NCBI GenBank assembly: GCA_947561715.1
Contig: OX387201.1
Coordinates: forward strand, 3,056,001-3,120,000
Origin: Ascidia mentula
Lineage: Eukaryota; Chordata; Ascidiacea; Phlebobranchia; Ascidiidae
Direction: 5' to 3'
Length of the DNA stretch: 64,000 nt
Below, one piece after another: positions 13,301 to 28,300 of the stretch. Below the pieces are notes generated by a model, which did not search any database, was not told the DNA's origin, and saw nothing but the letters and a program-made list of their open reading frames with translations. Numbering within the stretch: the stretch's first letter is position 1; every line of letters begins with the position of its first letter. The position numbers and the translations under genes are program-made.

Positions 13301-16300
13301 CTTGTTCGCGCTGGTACCATTCGATTTGACATCTAAATGTGTGGATGGGCGTTGCTGAATAAACAATCTCGTTCTGCCTGAACGTCTGCTCGAGAACCCC
13401 AGCGTGACATTGGTTGAAAGACGCCCAGTTTTACATTTCCACGCTTCAATGTAATTGCGTTCCATTCTATAATACCTGTGGCGAAACTTTGCAAACTTGG
13501 TGGGTTGTGTACGCAAGCTAAATGGGACAATTTTTTGGTTCAACAGTCTGTTGGAATCGGTTACACTCTGTTGCAAATTTCTGCTAATATGCTTTGCCAT
13601 GATTCGTTTCGTGCACTTGAGTAGGAAGTTTATTTTGCGCTAGAGTGTTCTCATATACAAGCCTAAAGGTACGTAAACACGAGCACAACCGAATTGATCG
13701 CAGTAAAATCACACGGTATGTGTGGTCAATGATTCCACTACAAGCTCCGACTGATTTGTCGTTTTGACACTTTACACCGTCGAAGCGTCCTTCCACGCCC
13801 ACCCATCTGTTAAACAAACGTGGCATCCCCTTGTTTAGACAAACATGTCACGGCTTGTTGCTTTTATTCACGAACGCATATCGTTTTACATCGAAGAATT
13901 GCTATTTCCATCCACTGTCCGTCTTCACAAACAGTTTCTCTAGTTTCGGTGCTTTTACTGTGAGCTTTGTTTTGCAACTTGTGGTCTGTCATTAAAGTTC
14001 ACCTGCTTTTCAAACTAACTCTGGTGGCGCGTTGCGTCTTTACATGTTGGTCTCACTCCCCTTCCTCCGATCGAACTCCCCGATGCTTGTTGACCTGAAA
14101 TGATTCCGTTACAGATTCATGACTTGGGTATTACAAACAGCGAACGTTATGAAACCGCAGAGAACAATATATCGTATGTCTGTTGACCATGATTCAAACT
14201 TCTCTTCAGAGACCGGACTTCGTTATTTGTTTGACGAAGGGTAGGTTAGTTTATTGATTCGGAAGAACAACGCCTACCATTTCTTTGAAATATAAACGAG
14301 GTTCTAGGACTGTTTTACGAATACAGCATAGCTTGTTTTTGCGTAGAATCCGTATCATCTACAATCTACAAATGGAAAATCTAATCGAAAAGAATACAAA
14401 TGCTGTTGAGTATGTTCAACATATAACATACAGTATCAATATTCAAGTTGTATTGTTGAGACCACGAGGTCACGTCGTTATTTGTTACACGAAGGATTTT
14501 ATCTTATTGAAAAAAAAACCCGCCGACAATTCTCAAGAGATTTTGAGATACCGGTCCGCTGGATTTTGTTCAGTCGTTTTCAAAACCACATCGGGCGCCC
14601 GCAAGTCTGATTTAATTCCTCTATTCGGTTTGTAAATGTCGTCACGTCACGTGTACTTTCATCCTCCTCTAAACCGACCGGTATGTTTTCCCATGGATTC
14701 CAGGATTTTACGATGCGTTTCCGTGGCACTTGCGATTAGTGAGTACAGGCATATGTATGGAACCTGAAATTTGATCATGAAAAGGATTTCTACGAACCCG
14801 AATTGTCGGAACACGAGTCTATCCCTACTCCGACGACGCGTTTAAAAAAACATCGTTTTTCTTTTCTATTTATTTTATTGGTGCTTCCTGGAAAACACAC
14901 TGAAATTCACCCTTTTTGGGTTGTAAAAGGCAACGAAAACTAAGTTCAATATTACCTGCAGGTAAACAACATAATTCCATTAGTGGAAAGTGACGACAGA
15001 AACATCCTCCCGTTATCTCATGTCTTGTCATGTACAAAGCTCCTTTCTCTCCAATTACTCTCCGACCTGACACAAACGTGTCAAAGAATATTTTCTTACT
15101 TGAGTGCTCCGTTGCGCCCTCTTGTGTCAAGCATTTCGTTTGCTCAACGAATGAATATGCCATTAAAACGTTGTGTTACTGCCGGCATTCATAAATGGGT
15201 TGTGTAGTTTTTGTACTGCGTATTTACGTATTCTCACGGTTTGTCATTTTTCGTAAAATGTGACCTTGAAAACGCATACACGTATTGTAAACACATACAG
15301 TTGATCAACCGTTGGAATGCTTTCGAAAGCAAAACTCCGATATCAAGGAAGCGAAACCATTGTTTCTCTATGGGAATGCAAAATGCCTTCGCTGCCTCGC
15401 ACATGCCTTCAGTGCGGCCGCTCATCATTTATGCATTGATCGGTGCCTGCACAGAGCACGTTTCAATGCGGCAGGGAGTGGCAGGCGGGTGAAACAGAGC
15501 GCGAAATTGATCAGAGACGCGTCGCATCTGTTTGCAGATGAACGATAACCCGGTCGTTGTTTTTTTCTTCGCGACTGCTCCCTCATTCATCGCAGACAGG
15601 TTCGAGTTTTTGGAAAGACGCTCTTTACTGCAGTGAGGATTTAAAAGTTTGTAGGATACGAAGATGAGGTGATGTGCGGTGCATTGTTTTTTTGAGCAGA
15701 ATGTTTGTAATAGTTGCTCTATCAGCTTAGAGATAAGTCATGAGAGGAGTTATATAAGTTTTTATCGTATTGTTTAAACGACGGCCGCACAGCAAAAAGT
15801 CATTACACCTGAAACATGCCACAAATCGTAACGAAAGTACTAAGTGAACACCATAAAGTTGTACAAAATAAAGTGAAATAAAAAGGGATGATTTTCCCGA
15901 TTTAAAAGTTTTGGATTGTTCGATGAGGAAACGTTTTGGTTTACTTGCGTTTGACTGCAAACTTACATTTGTTTGTACACCAGTTCAAGGGGCCTTTTTG
16001 TGTAAATTCCTGTTTGAACAAACGTTATGGTGATTGCCGAGGAACCTTCATCGTCAACGACATCGTCGACGGTAAATGAGATTTTTACTTGGGACTTCGC
16101 CACAATATTACAGAAATTTTCAGACTTAAATCAATGCTTGACTTGATTCACAACAAGCAGCATGTGTCTGTATTGTGAACGTAATTTCATACGGAGTTTT
16201 CTGACTTTTCGACTACAATTTCATATTGCAAATGACAGCAATATGTTTGTCGGGTGAAATTGGAACGATCCTGCTAATTAGATGCAATGATTGCAAAGGG

Positions 16301-19300
16301 ATTTGCAGTTAATTCCTTTCCGGCCATATGTCCCACTGTGGCAGACTCGACAAGTGACCGGGCTAACTCACGTTCGATTATTTGCACGGACAGAAAATTA
16401 TTTATTTGTATCCACTTTGTGCAAACACTTACAAATGACCGAAAAAGTAATTTTGTCAAGGATTCATAACCGGAGTACATTCAACAACGCAGAAACTTTC
16501 TGATCCATTGAGTCGAAAAATTGTTTACAAGCCGTATTTGGGTCACAATTTGCGAAATGAACCCGTTTTCCAATTTCCCGAACAAGGAGTCAAAGGTCAT
16601 GACCTTAAATGTTCTTGCCAAATTTGAAAGGATTTGAAAGGGCTGCACGAGTTGGTTGCTGCTTTCATTTTGTCACAGTGCAAAACCGTGTAGTTGTCGG
16701 ATATACACAAGGCTTTGTGACGTTGGCAGACGTAATAACTTAGTCTTCCATTTATTTTCAGGGTGGCGGAGGGAGTTTGTTGAGGGCTGCGAGGTCCGGA
16801 AACGTTGAGAAATTGACAAACCTGCTCGATGAAGATAATGTGGATATTTCGACCTCCAACAGCGTGAGTACATAACTACGGACGACCTTGTCTTACTACA
16901 GTTTGGGGAATATTGCCGGAATCTTATAGTTTGTTACCCGATTTCGAGCTTGTTCTACCATTCTAGCAGCCGCATAATATCTTGGTGATTATATTCCCCC
17001 ATAAAGCGCTTGTTTAAAGTAACAAGGTGTTTAAATGTGGCGAACTATATATTCCTGCAGTGCTTTGTATTGTTGTTACTAACACAAGATCGCCCAATTT
17101 TTACTATTTGTTGTGGTGTTTGCAAGGAACAAAGTTTTGCATCCTTGTGTGTACCCTAATATACTCTTGGAAAACTTTGCGTTGGAAAAAAGGACACAAT
17201 TTTATGTATTGTTAACTTACAGAGTGGATTGACTGCAATGCATTTAGCGGCGAAAGAAGGTCATTGCAGTATTATCAACGAACTCTTGCAGAGGGGAGCC
17301 CCCATTAACCAAACTACCAAGGTAAAATTTTCGTATCGTTAAACTAAGAAACTTTCTAAGCGTTAAAATATATTTGGACCGGCAACACTGTCGGCGTGGT
17401 TCTATGTTATCTTATCACCACCGTATGACGTAATTTCAAGTATATCGCGCCGTGATAACGTGTAGTATTGTCAATGTTTGATAATCATGTTGGGTAGTTC
17501 TTTGAACGCAACCTTATAACTGGCAAGTTGTTACTGTTGTAGAGAGGCAACACTGCTCTGCACATCGCATCTTTGGCCGGAAAACTTGCAATTGTCGAGT
17601 TGCTGATAACCAAAGGGGCCGACGCCAACAGTCAAGCACAGGTAAAATAAAATGTTATGCACAGACAGTTGCCATGCATCTATCACAAACTATACTAAAA
17701 CATACCAAGTCTAATTACGTCATACATATAAACCTAGAGGTCTTCGATTCTCGGATCCTTCAGCTTATTTCCCTTGAGTATGTACAGCCCAGTACCGTCA
17801 TGAGTGCGGCTGTATCCGACGCTAATCGATTGTGTGTTGCAGAATGCCTTCACTCCGCTGTACATGGCCGCCCAAGAAGGACACGAAGCTATTGTGGAAT
17901 ACTTACTCGACCACGGTGCTAACCAAAGCATATCAACAGAGGTAAACGCCGTTCGAATCGAATCTTTTGCAAAGCCTGGGATTTTGTTTAATGGCTGGTA
18001 TTATAGCTGCCTTGAGGCCTAAACTGTGCTGTTATGTGAAATTCATCTTACATCAAAGACATTTTGTTTCCCAATCGGGAAAAACACATCTTACCAGTTT
18101 GAGAAAATTGGTTGATGTTGTGCACTGTGCTGCCATCATTTTTCCAATTAAAGTGATTATTAATCACTTTAAACTAGTTCAACATCACCATACCTTTACA
18201 GGATAATAAAACCGTCTTTTTGTAACAACACAAGGTTTTGTGACTAGAAAGTTTCCCATAAAATCGATTCCCAGTCACTATGGCGGCACCGTAACTGTTT
18301 TTTTGTGAGCAGTTACATCCAGTATGTTTGCCGACGCCCGTACACTTGACTGGTAACAAGGCGACAGCCACAGCAATGACATCACCTTTAAGGAAACCGT
18401 TTACAGCGCTTAATTATTGATGTACAATCTATACCCTCTCTCTCTTAGCCTCTCTACTATCATGAGTCCCTAAATAATTTATACCTTGCCCTATGCTCGG
18501 TGTTTTTCCTGTGCAAAGGTAGGTGCCATCTAAATTCTGTGTATTGCAGCGCCTTGCACAAACCTGTTTTGTTGATGTTGTTTTCTGAAATCATGTGTTA
18601 TACATGTGCATACTACTGCAATTTGCCCAAGAGTTTCTAATTGATAATTTCAACCTTCCAGTATACACGCAAGTGAACAATTAATTTAAATCGTTATTAG
18701 TTGTTTATCGTTGTGATTAAATAACGTGTAACTTATATATGGCGTTTGACTATTTGATTTCACTAGTAAACTTGTGTTTTTCAGGACGGCTTCACCCCGT
18801 TGGCGGTCGCACTCCAGGAGAACAAGGACAAAGTGGTTCAACTTCTACTCGACAACGATGTCAAGGGCAGAGTTAAATTGCCAGCACTTCACATTGCTGC
18901 TCGCAAGGACGATGTGAAGGCGGCCGTGTTGCTGCTTCAAAACGATAACACTGCAGACACCACGTCCAGGGTACGTCTGCTGGGCTCTTTTTGGAGCTTT
19001 GTTTGGTGTTGTTTCATGTAAAAGTTTTTGAAAACCCTTATGTACGGGCCTAAACCAAAGGTTGTATGCGTTGTAATAATATTGATGTGTAGAAATAAAA
19101 TGGCACAAATTTTGCCTTCACCTTCAAAAACAGATTTGTTTTGATTTGAATTCCATAGCAACGTTGTGGACGTTGAGGATTGCCCTAGTTGTGTCGTGTA
19201 TAAAACTGAATAATTGTGGCTACTGCAGTTTTGTTGTAATGATTTAAAACGTTGGCACAGTACATAAAACACCGTTCAAAACATACTGTACAATCAAGCA

Positions 19301-22300
19301 CGACTTGTGCGTCATATTCATTATATTTCCACTCATGTTAAGAGGAAGAATGTTTGCTGTGACTGCAGTTCGGAATGTTCATTTCCTAACAAGTGTTCTT
19401 TTTTATTTTTTATCTTCTTGCGTGTGGATTTGGTCGTGCATGTTTCATCGTTTCGATCGATATATTGTGAATCGAACAGATGATGGTCAATCGAACAACG
19501 GAGGTAAAAAATGTTTTTATTTTGTTTTGCAGTGAGATGTGTTTTGTTGCTTTCGGCATTTTAACATTTAACGTTTGGAAATCTAAAATACACAAACTCA
19601 TGCTTTCAATGTGCCCCGTGTCACCAGTCCATGTTGTAGGAGCTTTTACGATTTTACATTGCAATAATGACACACGTTTATACGCACGAAATGTATGTGT
19701 ATTACTTTATTACACGGCAACGACAAGTTAACGTCAGGTTTTATAGTGATTGCCTTCCATTTATTCAGAGTGGGTTTACTGCCCTCCACATCGCGGCTCA
19801 TTATGGAAATGTGAATGTTGCCACTCTCCTACTCAACAGAGGGGCTTCAGTCGACTTTAAAGCTAGGGTAAGTCGAACCGAACAATCATATGGTGTACAG
19901 TTATATGGTTTTGCAGCACTTAACCCTTGGTTTAAATCCGTGTTTCGTGTTCACTTATTGGGCACTAATTTTAGTGCGCGCAACCTATATCTTGCATTGA
20001 GAATATTTTGCCACATGTGCTGCACACCAACCCGAAAATGCAATTTAGTAAGAACACATTTTTTGTAATACCTTGTCTCCCAATTGCTCCCAGGCAAGGT
20101 TTTTAGCTACAGAGCACTTTCAACCCAACGCATTAGCTGTAAACCATTAATTTACACGCAGAACGGAATCACACCAATGCACGTAGCTGCGAAACGGGGG
20201 AATACCCGCTTCTGTGCATTACTGCTGGACCGGAACGGAAAACCCGACGCTTGTACGCGGGACGGCCTCATTCCCATCCACTGTGCCGCCAGATCAGGTC
20301 ACCTGCCCATTGTTAAGCTCTTCTTGGATTGTGAGAACACTCCAAAGTATGCCAAGACTAAGGTACGCGAAATATTTGAGGTGCTTAAGACTTGAGTTGG
20401 GTTTTGGTGGGGTTACAGTGGGTCAAGCCATTGTGTAGGGGTATGGGTTTAAGTGGATGCTTTTGTTAGTGACAGGCAAAAATATTGGGATGGGGGTTTG
20501 GGTTACTAAATCACATTTTCCAATAAAATTGTGTTCGAATTTATGTTGCATAATTTTTGTTTCTCTCAGAACGGACTAACACCTCTCCACATGGCGGCGC
20601 AAGGGGGGCATGCTGACGTCATTGAGATACTGCTCGACAAAGAGTACCCAGTAGATGACGTCACTTCGGTGCGTTGACTTCAACGTTAAAATAAATACTT
20701 TAATGTAGTATTAGTTGAGGTTGAGACGTGGCATTAACTTTGTTTCCAGGATTACTTGAGCGCGCTGCATATTGCGTCACACTGTGGTCACGTGGCAGTC
20801 GCCCAACTCGTGCTGAAACACAATGCACATGTCGACTGCAAAGCACTGGTAAGAAAAGTTATATGCTCACTTTTGTTTTGCTTTGTTACACTTTTTTTTG
20901 AAAAAAAAACTGAATTTTCTGTACCTTCAGAACGGTTTCACTCCGCTTCATGTTGCCTGCAAGAAAAACAGGGTTAAGGTGGTGGAGCTGCTTCTTTCCT
21001 ACAACGCCAACATCGAAGCGGTTACCGAGGTGAGTTATCGTCCTTCAGTCCTAAACACTTACTCGCGTATAGTAAGCTCATTATACGCTTAAGTTGTTAT
21101 CAAAGAAAAGCGGTTGGAAAAGTAGCAGGCATTCTATCAAGCGATCAATACATTACAGTACATCTCTACAAAATGGTTGTGTAACCATGAAAAACTGTGC
21201 TTGGTCGAAATGAAAATGAATTTTGCGCAAATTATTCTGTATTTTGTAAATAATAAACTGAAAGTTACTTTCTTGCCTGTACCTACACTGTTATATTGGT
21301 TTGATCTACAATTGATTTTTTAAGAAGAACTTTGGTATCTGGTACACCATGCATTTCAACCTGAATGCAATTTCCCCCCTTGTGTATTATTCATAAGACC
21401 TTCGTGAATTATTGAAAACCCTGCGCCGTGGCAGGTTGTTTTGCACCTAACGGAATGTATTGTGTGTCTGCTTCATTCGTACACACGTTACCGACAATGA
21501 AACCACGTCCGTTGACAATTTAAATGAATCACTTCAATTAAAAACTGCGTTTTTACACATTTTTAACAAAAAATACTTTTAAATTAAAGTTTTTTCGCCA
21601 TTTCCATTTCCAACACAATTGTATTTAGCTTTCATTATATTCGTGTTTCCATAGTCTGGACTGAGCCCTCTGCACATCGCCTGCTTCATGGGTCACGAGG
21701 AGATCGTCCAAATCCTCATCAAGAGGAAAGCAAAACTTAACACGGTCAATGTGGTAAGATTCCATCCACCTAAAAAGCAAGAATATTTGAATATCCCGTT
21801 TTTCACACAAGAAGTTGCAAAGTCCTGCCGCAATATGCTTCACAGTGTGCGTTTATATTTTCCAGAGAGGCGAGACAGCTTTGCACATGGCAACTCGATC
21901 TGGCAAGACGGAGATAGTGACGTATCTGTTACGTCACGGAGCAAAACCGGACACTAGAAAACAGGTGCACGATGACGACGGCGCACAATCGTCGTAACCA
22001 CGCGATTGTGACGTAATAAACTGAGGAACGTGTTGTACTTTTGTGACGTCGGTGCTTGTGTCGCACATGTTGTAGAAAAGCCTGCATTGCAAATGGACAT
22101 TTGCTGCGATAGTCGCCATGTTTTTGAGTTGTAGTTTGCAATTCATCGTGTCGGCTTGTTATAATTGATTGGGATTCTGCGTCTTGCTTCGTGGGCAGCG
22201 TTCACATGGCCATGTTCATCGATTTAAACTACTATACTACCTACAGTTTCACGCCGTGGTTAATTTCGTTGCGTTGGTAAGAATTCCGTAATGCTTTGCA

Positions 22301-25300
22301 GCCACAATAGTTAATTTCATCAAAAATTTCACAAACACTGAAGCATTGACATTGTTTTTGTCAAACTGAAATTAATCCACTGCAGTATCTTGTAACGGTG
22401 GTTGACTTTTGCAAATACAGCCATGGTTACGTCATGCTTATACATGTGAACGCTGTTATAATTTGTACGTGTGTTTTTGCGATTGTGTGAGTTGTGTTTG
22501 TTTTGTGTGTGTGTGTGTTCAGTGTTACTGTCTGCTTGTAGCATGTCATGTTTTTAAGCTCCTGCTTGCCGCCAGCTCATGACGTCATTTTACAAGCCGA
22601 ATCGATCAAACTTTGCTGGGGTATACGGTGAATTTACCTACGTGTATATTAGAGCCTTTTTGAAATTTGCCAACTTAATATTATATTAACTACAGGATGT
22701 AACATGTCAGGTCGAACCGGGTGCATATATATTCGAAGCAACCATTTGTACATTATGGGAAAATAATCCGCGTCAAAATAGCTTCGTTTTGTACTGACCT
22801 ACCGTATCCGTCCAACTTCACAACGCTTCGTGTTTACGCTGCATGTGTTCTGCTTGCGTGCCGCTCACATCGTTGTGTAAACTCAGGTGCGTTCCCGCGC
22901 CGGTTTATCCCAAACTCAAAATCTGCGCCTAAATTTGTAGGACCGAGGGAACGTGCCTGCGTTATTTGAACATAATTCATTGTGACGTAACAGTAAGACG
23001 ACACATTCAACCGGCGCGAAAACGTTCCTCAGTTTATTGTTGTTTTTTATACTGTTGTATTACGATCGTCTGTACATTGTGGTGATTTCGCTTTTTGCCA
23101 TCATGTAGGTCTACATGGAATATAGTGCCTTGTATACATAATATAATATTTTGAAATATACTTACAAAAGCAGTACATAAATATATTTGTAAATTGTTTA
23201 ATGACATATGACCATTTTCAAGAAAGCTGATACAATTACTTTAAACTTACAATACTCAGCATTTACCAATCAGTGGAAAAACTATTAGTAATCATTTTGT
23301 GGTGTAAAGGCTATATAATGTAACCCGCTCTATGTTAACTTAACGCACGCTGAAAGGACTGGGAAGGCATTTACGTCGAGGTAAGTTGTTTCAAACGGAA
23401 TATTTGTCACAAGAATAAACGGCAAAAATACAGGTTTGATCGTTTTATAAAAGCTGATGTGTTATATGCATGTGTTATGTGTTACACAGGAATCGCAGAC
23501 GTGTCTCCATCTAGCGGCCAGATTGGACAAAATTGAAATCTTGAGACTGCTGATAAAGGTAAAGAACCATGCGTATCGCTCTGGAAACGACAAATCCGTC
23601 GTTTTCAAACTCTTTTGAAAGACACACAATTTTAGTTACTGTAAACAATAAACATATAAATTGCTTGTGGTTGCTGAGCGACCTTGTCCCGCGTAAACGC
23701 ACAAGTCGTCATGTGCCGTTAAATGAATTCAACAGGTGTGCCTTTACCCTATAAGCGCTAAGTCTTGTGATATTTGTAAATTTTTATTTGTCATTACATT
23801 GCCTGATGATAGTGTTTCTGGTTTCAGTAAAAATATCGTCGTCTTCCATTATTTGTTAATGTTATTATGGATTCACTGCAGCAACCGAATGATCATTTGT
23901 TTTACCGCAATGTTGTATTCGTTAAGAATGGAGCAACTGTCGATTCGACTATGGAGGATGGATGCACACCTCTACACGTTGCGGCAAGGGAAGGTCACGT
24001 GGATGTGTGCGAGACCCTATTGGCTCACAAAGCGTCCGTCGCTATGACAACAAAGGTTAGGATTTAAATACTTCCGACACACATTTTTGTGGAGCGAACG
24101 CGTGGATGTTTTCAACAGTGAAAACAATAAAATGATCGCAAGTACATTTAAAAAATAATATTGAACAAAAAAAACATTACAATTTGTTATTTTTTTTAAC
24201 TTAGCTGTGAGAAACATAATTTTTTTCAACAAATGGCAAATATGAAGATTTTCGATGTTGTTTTTCGCTCCAACTAATATTTGCCGAACCATCACACGTA
24301 AAAGACAATGCTGACGTTTTCTTGCTTTTCTGCCGTTTCAGAAGGGGTTCACGCCTTTGCATCTGGCAGCAAAATACGGAAGGCTTGAGGTCGCAAACCT
24401 GCTCATGCGGAACGAAGCCGATCCAAACGCTGGAGGAAAGGTGAAAAGAATGTTGCAACAAACAAACCTGTGTTCACAAACAATCTGAAATTATTGCCTG
24501 TTTTTGACAACCCTAAAATTGCATTGCAACTTAAAAAGTTTGTGGCCAAGCTTAGTTGAAAAATGCTGTTTTACATTTTACGTTTCAACAGAACGGTTTG
24601 ACGCCACTCCACGTAGCTTCGCATTTCGACAACCAACAAGTTGCACTGCTGCTTCTCAAGAATGGGGCTTCCCCTCACGCTTCTGGAAAGGTGCGGGAAA
24701 TTTAATTTTTAGTTTTTGCATTAACAGCCACTGTGTGTAACGCTGTCGTTTGTGTTGAAACTGCATATTTTAGTAAGCACATGGATTGATATCTTTTAAC
24801 ATTATGACACTGCATGCAGAACGGTTACACTCCACTGCACATTGCCGCCAAGAAGAATCAGATGGAGATCGCCCTCACGCTGCTCGAGTACGGGGCATCC
24901 CCCAATTCGCAGACGCGCATGGACGTTACACCGTTACACTTGGCTGCGCAGGAGGGTCACGTGGATATGTGCAGTTTGTTGCTCGCCAAGGATGCCAACG
25001 TTAACGCGGCCGCCAAGGTATCACCGTTATGTTATAAATGTGATGTTGTTTTGAATGAAATTAAGTTCTGTGCGCTGAGTGTTTAAATGTTGTTGTTTTT
25101 GAAACACGAAAATATGGTTTTAGGATTTTTAATACTTATTTCAGCACGGCCTCAGTCCCATGCACTTGGCGGCGCAAGAGGACCGCGTTTCGGTAGCGAA
25201 GATTCTGTATGACAACAAATCACTGGTTGATCCCTTAACTAAATCAGGTACGAATATTTGCTTTCCTGATAACTTACGACATTGTATAGTATTTAAATGA

Positions 25301-28300
25301 GATTACAAGCGATGTACATCCTTGAAAGTTGTCGTGGCGTTTCAAATGCAAACGCACGACTTTGATAAGTAATTTCTATAGCATAGGCCCTGAACACTTT
25401 TGAACCTTATGCACTACATTGTCGCACTGATTTTTGCTGACCGTATGTTTTCACTTGTAGGTTGCACTCCTCTCCACGTTGCTTCCCATCACGGAAATAT
25501 AAAGGTGGCCAACTATCTTCTGTCACTCGACGCGAAAGTGAACGCCAAGACCAAGGTGAATGTCATGTCAATAAATAGTAGTCGTATTTCTGAGAACAAG
25601 AAGGTTGGCCCATATCACAGAAAAAAAAGTACTCGTTTTTCAGCAAGTAGATTAAACTCCATAATGTAAACTCTTTCAAGCATTCTGTGAAAGGATTTTT
25701 TGCACTTCAATTGCATAAACGAAGAGATCTGTAGCAGTGTGCAAACGTTTTTTCTTCACAACCAGACATTAAAGGGCCAATCATACTACATAAGCAGTCA
25801 TGTCACTTGTGTACAAATTCGTTTCCCCAAAAATTGCAACCCATGCTCTTACCCAATGTTAACGAGGCCTCACACACACATACAGCCATTAAGTGCAGGA
25901 TTCCATGTACCCGTTGATCCAAAACCGGTCCGTTTACCACAAAAATGTCTCCACAAAAGCCAGTGGTAAACAGATCCTCCTTAACTTGCGGTGTTTTTCG
26001 CACAGAACGGCTACACACCACTGCACCAGGCTTCACAGCAAGGGCACACACATGTTGTTAACTTGCTCATCAAGTTCGGAGCTTCTCCAAATGAGCTGAC
26101 AAACGTAAGTACCACGTTATTAACGTATGTCAAGAATATATTTTTGTTGATCAGCGGTTAGTGCAGCTGTGTACGGCGTTTGTGTTGATTGTTTTGGTTT
26201 ATTTGCGAATGTTGGTAGTTTTCGTGAATGGATATCGGAAAAGAATCGTAAGTCGTAATGTTTGATTTCGAAATTTACTTGATTTGTATTGTCAAGGCGC
26301 AGAAAGATTAAGACTGCTATTAAAAGTAGAAACCCTCACTACCAAATACGTGCTAAACCGAACTTTTGCAGAAATAGCGTATTGCTTGCAAATATTTTTA
26401 ACGCGTCTGAACACCTTATTGGGTATAGGTTGAGTGTTCTGTGATAATTCTTACGTCGGCCCTCAATTTCTTGCATTCATTCATTTACCCCCAATTTGCG
26501 AAACGTTTGGAAACCAGTATTGTGTTAAAAGAATCATCATCGACAGCGATATTGGCAGAGAAGCTTAAACGTTTAAAAAATTTTTTAACCAAACGTTTTG
26601 TGGTGCAGAGTGGCAACACGGCTCTATCGCTCGCCAAGCGTCTGGGCTACATCTCTGTCGTTGATACCCTCAAAACGATCACCACTGAAACAACCACAAC
26701 GGTAAGATAAATGTTGAACGTTTCCTGCAATCCTGTATTTCAGGCAGGGCGCTCTTTGGACAATGATAATTTTTGATTTTTTTGTAAACAATTATTGTTA
26801 AGCTGCAGACAGATGGCCACTGTTTCGACCTAAAACTATTGTGAAGTTTGCAATGCGCAAACTCTTGCATAGCAAAAGGATCTGCGAAAATATGAATATA
26901 AATGAAAATTTACAATATTTTACCATGCCTAATTATGCCACAAACAACATTTTATGTGGATTTAAATTCTCCTCCTTCATATTATTTGTGGCTTGATTTG
27001 ACTTGGCTATGTTTTCATGTCATTGCCGTCTCATTCTATCCTTAAAAATGATGGTTCACAAAAACCTCACAAACGAAAACGAAAGATCTCGTTTACAACT
27101 AGTCATATGAAAACGGCAACCATCTGCTGTATATCGTAAAGGCTTGACACAGTTTAGCGCACGCAGCGTTTAACATTGCGTAGGTAGCGCTTATACGGGC
27201 TTACCACTGACAACTATCCCGTCCACATGTACAGGTTACAGAGGAGAAGAAAAAACTGAACATCCCTGAGACTGTGAACGAAGGATTTATGTCTGAAGCA
27301 AGCGACGACGAAGGTATTTAACCCACTTTCAGTTTAAGATTCCAGCGTACGTAACGAGTCGCCTCAGGGCTAAGGATTGTGTGCTAACTCAATTTTGTTG
27401 GTATTTTATTTTGGTGTGCGTTTGTGAGCACCCGACGGCTTGCTTGCGTTAGTAATGCTGGTAAACAAAACGCACGAACGGTTTTGCTGCTCAGAGGGAG
27501 TTAAGAGATAAGATTGTGGCCGCTGCTGCCTTTACGAGAGACAATTTTTGTAATAGCCGTAATGGTAATTCAGGCGTTTGTTAAATGACAGAAGATTCGC
27601 ACCTGTTCTATAATGAGAAAAGTGTAGAAATCCGAACGAATCCTGGAATCTTTCAAATGTTTTTGTCAATTGTGGTAGAACACACAATCTGTATCACAGA
27701 CGACGCATGTTATTGCATTTTTCGCTCTTGCGCAATCCAGAAAGTGTTTCTTCAACCCAGTTTGTCTTTAAACACTTTGCTTTCCAACTAATGTCCAGTT
27801 ACACGATCACCAGTGGTGCCACAGTTTTCTTGTTTGCTGGGACAAGACTCGCTTGTTTGTCGAACATTATCCCGCCGCTTGTAGGGAGTTCGTTTACAAC
27901 AGACGCCGAATCATAAATCAAACTTTTTCTTTTGAACGGGGCAGAAGTCTTGTGGCTTCTTAAATTCCATTCGGCTGTATGAGTAACGCTTGCTTAGGCC
28001 GATTTGGTTTTGCCAGTCGTCGAGTCGATGTTCGGTTAAGTTTGTGAATGGTGATTTTTTTTGTCCTTCTGTTACAATGTAAAAGCTTGTCTTCTCAGAA
28101 ATGGGCCTTAATGGTTTCAAAGTTTTGTAACAAAATTGTAGCTAACCGCTAAATTTTGTACAATAAAATAGCTGTAAGAACTAGTGAGCTTTTTCCAGTA
28201 TGCAGTGCGGCGTTTGGACATGTACATAAAAATGCATTTAAAACCAGCAACATATTTGAACAGTTCCAGATCAGGGTTGTAGTTAAATTATAAAATTTAT

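Noticed and set aside
14285-14635. 116-codon open frame on the plus strand
   Set aside because: No family similarity, no flanking splice sites or poly(A) signal, and no codon bias like the confirmed exons.
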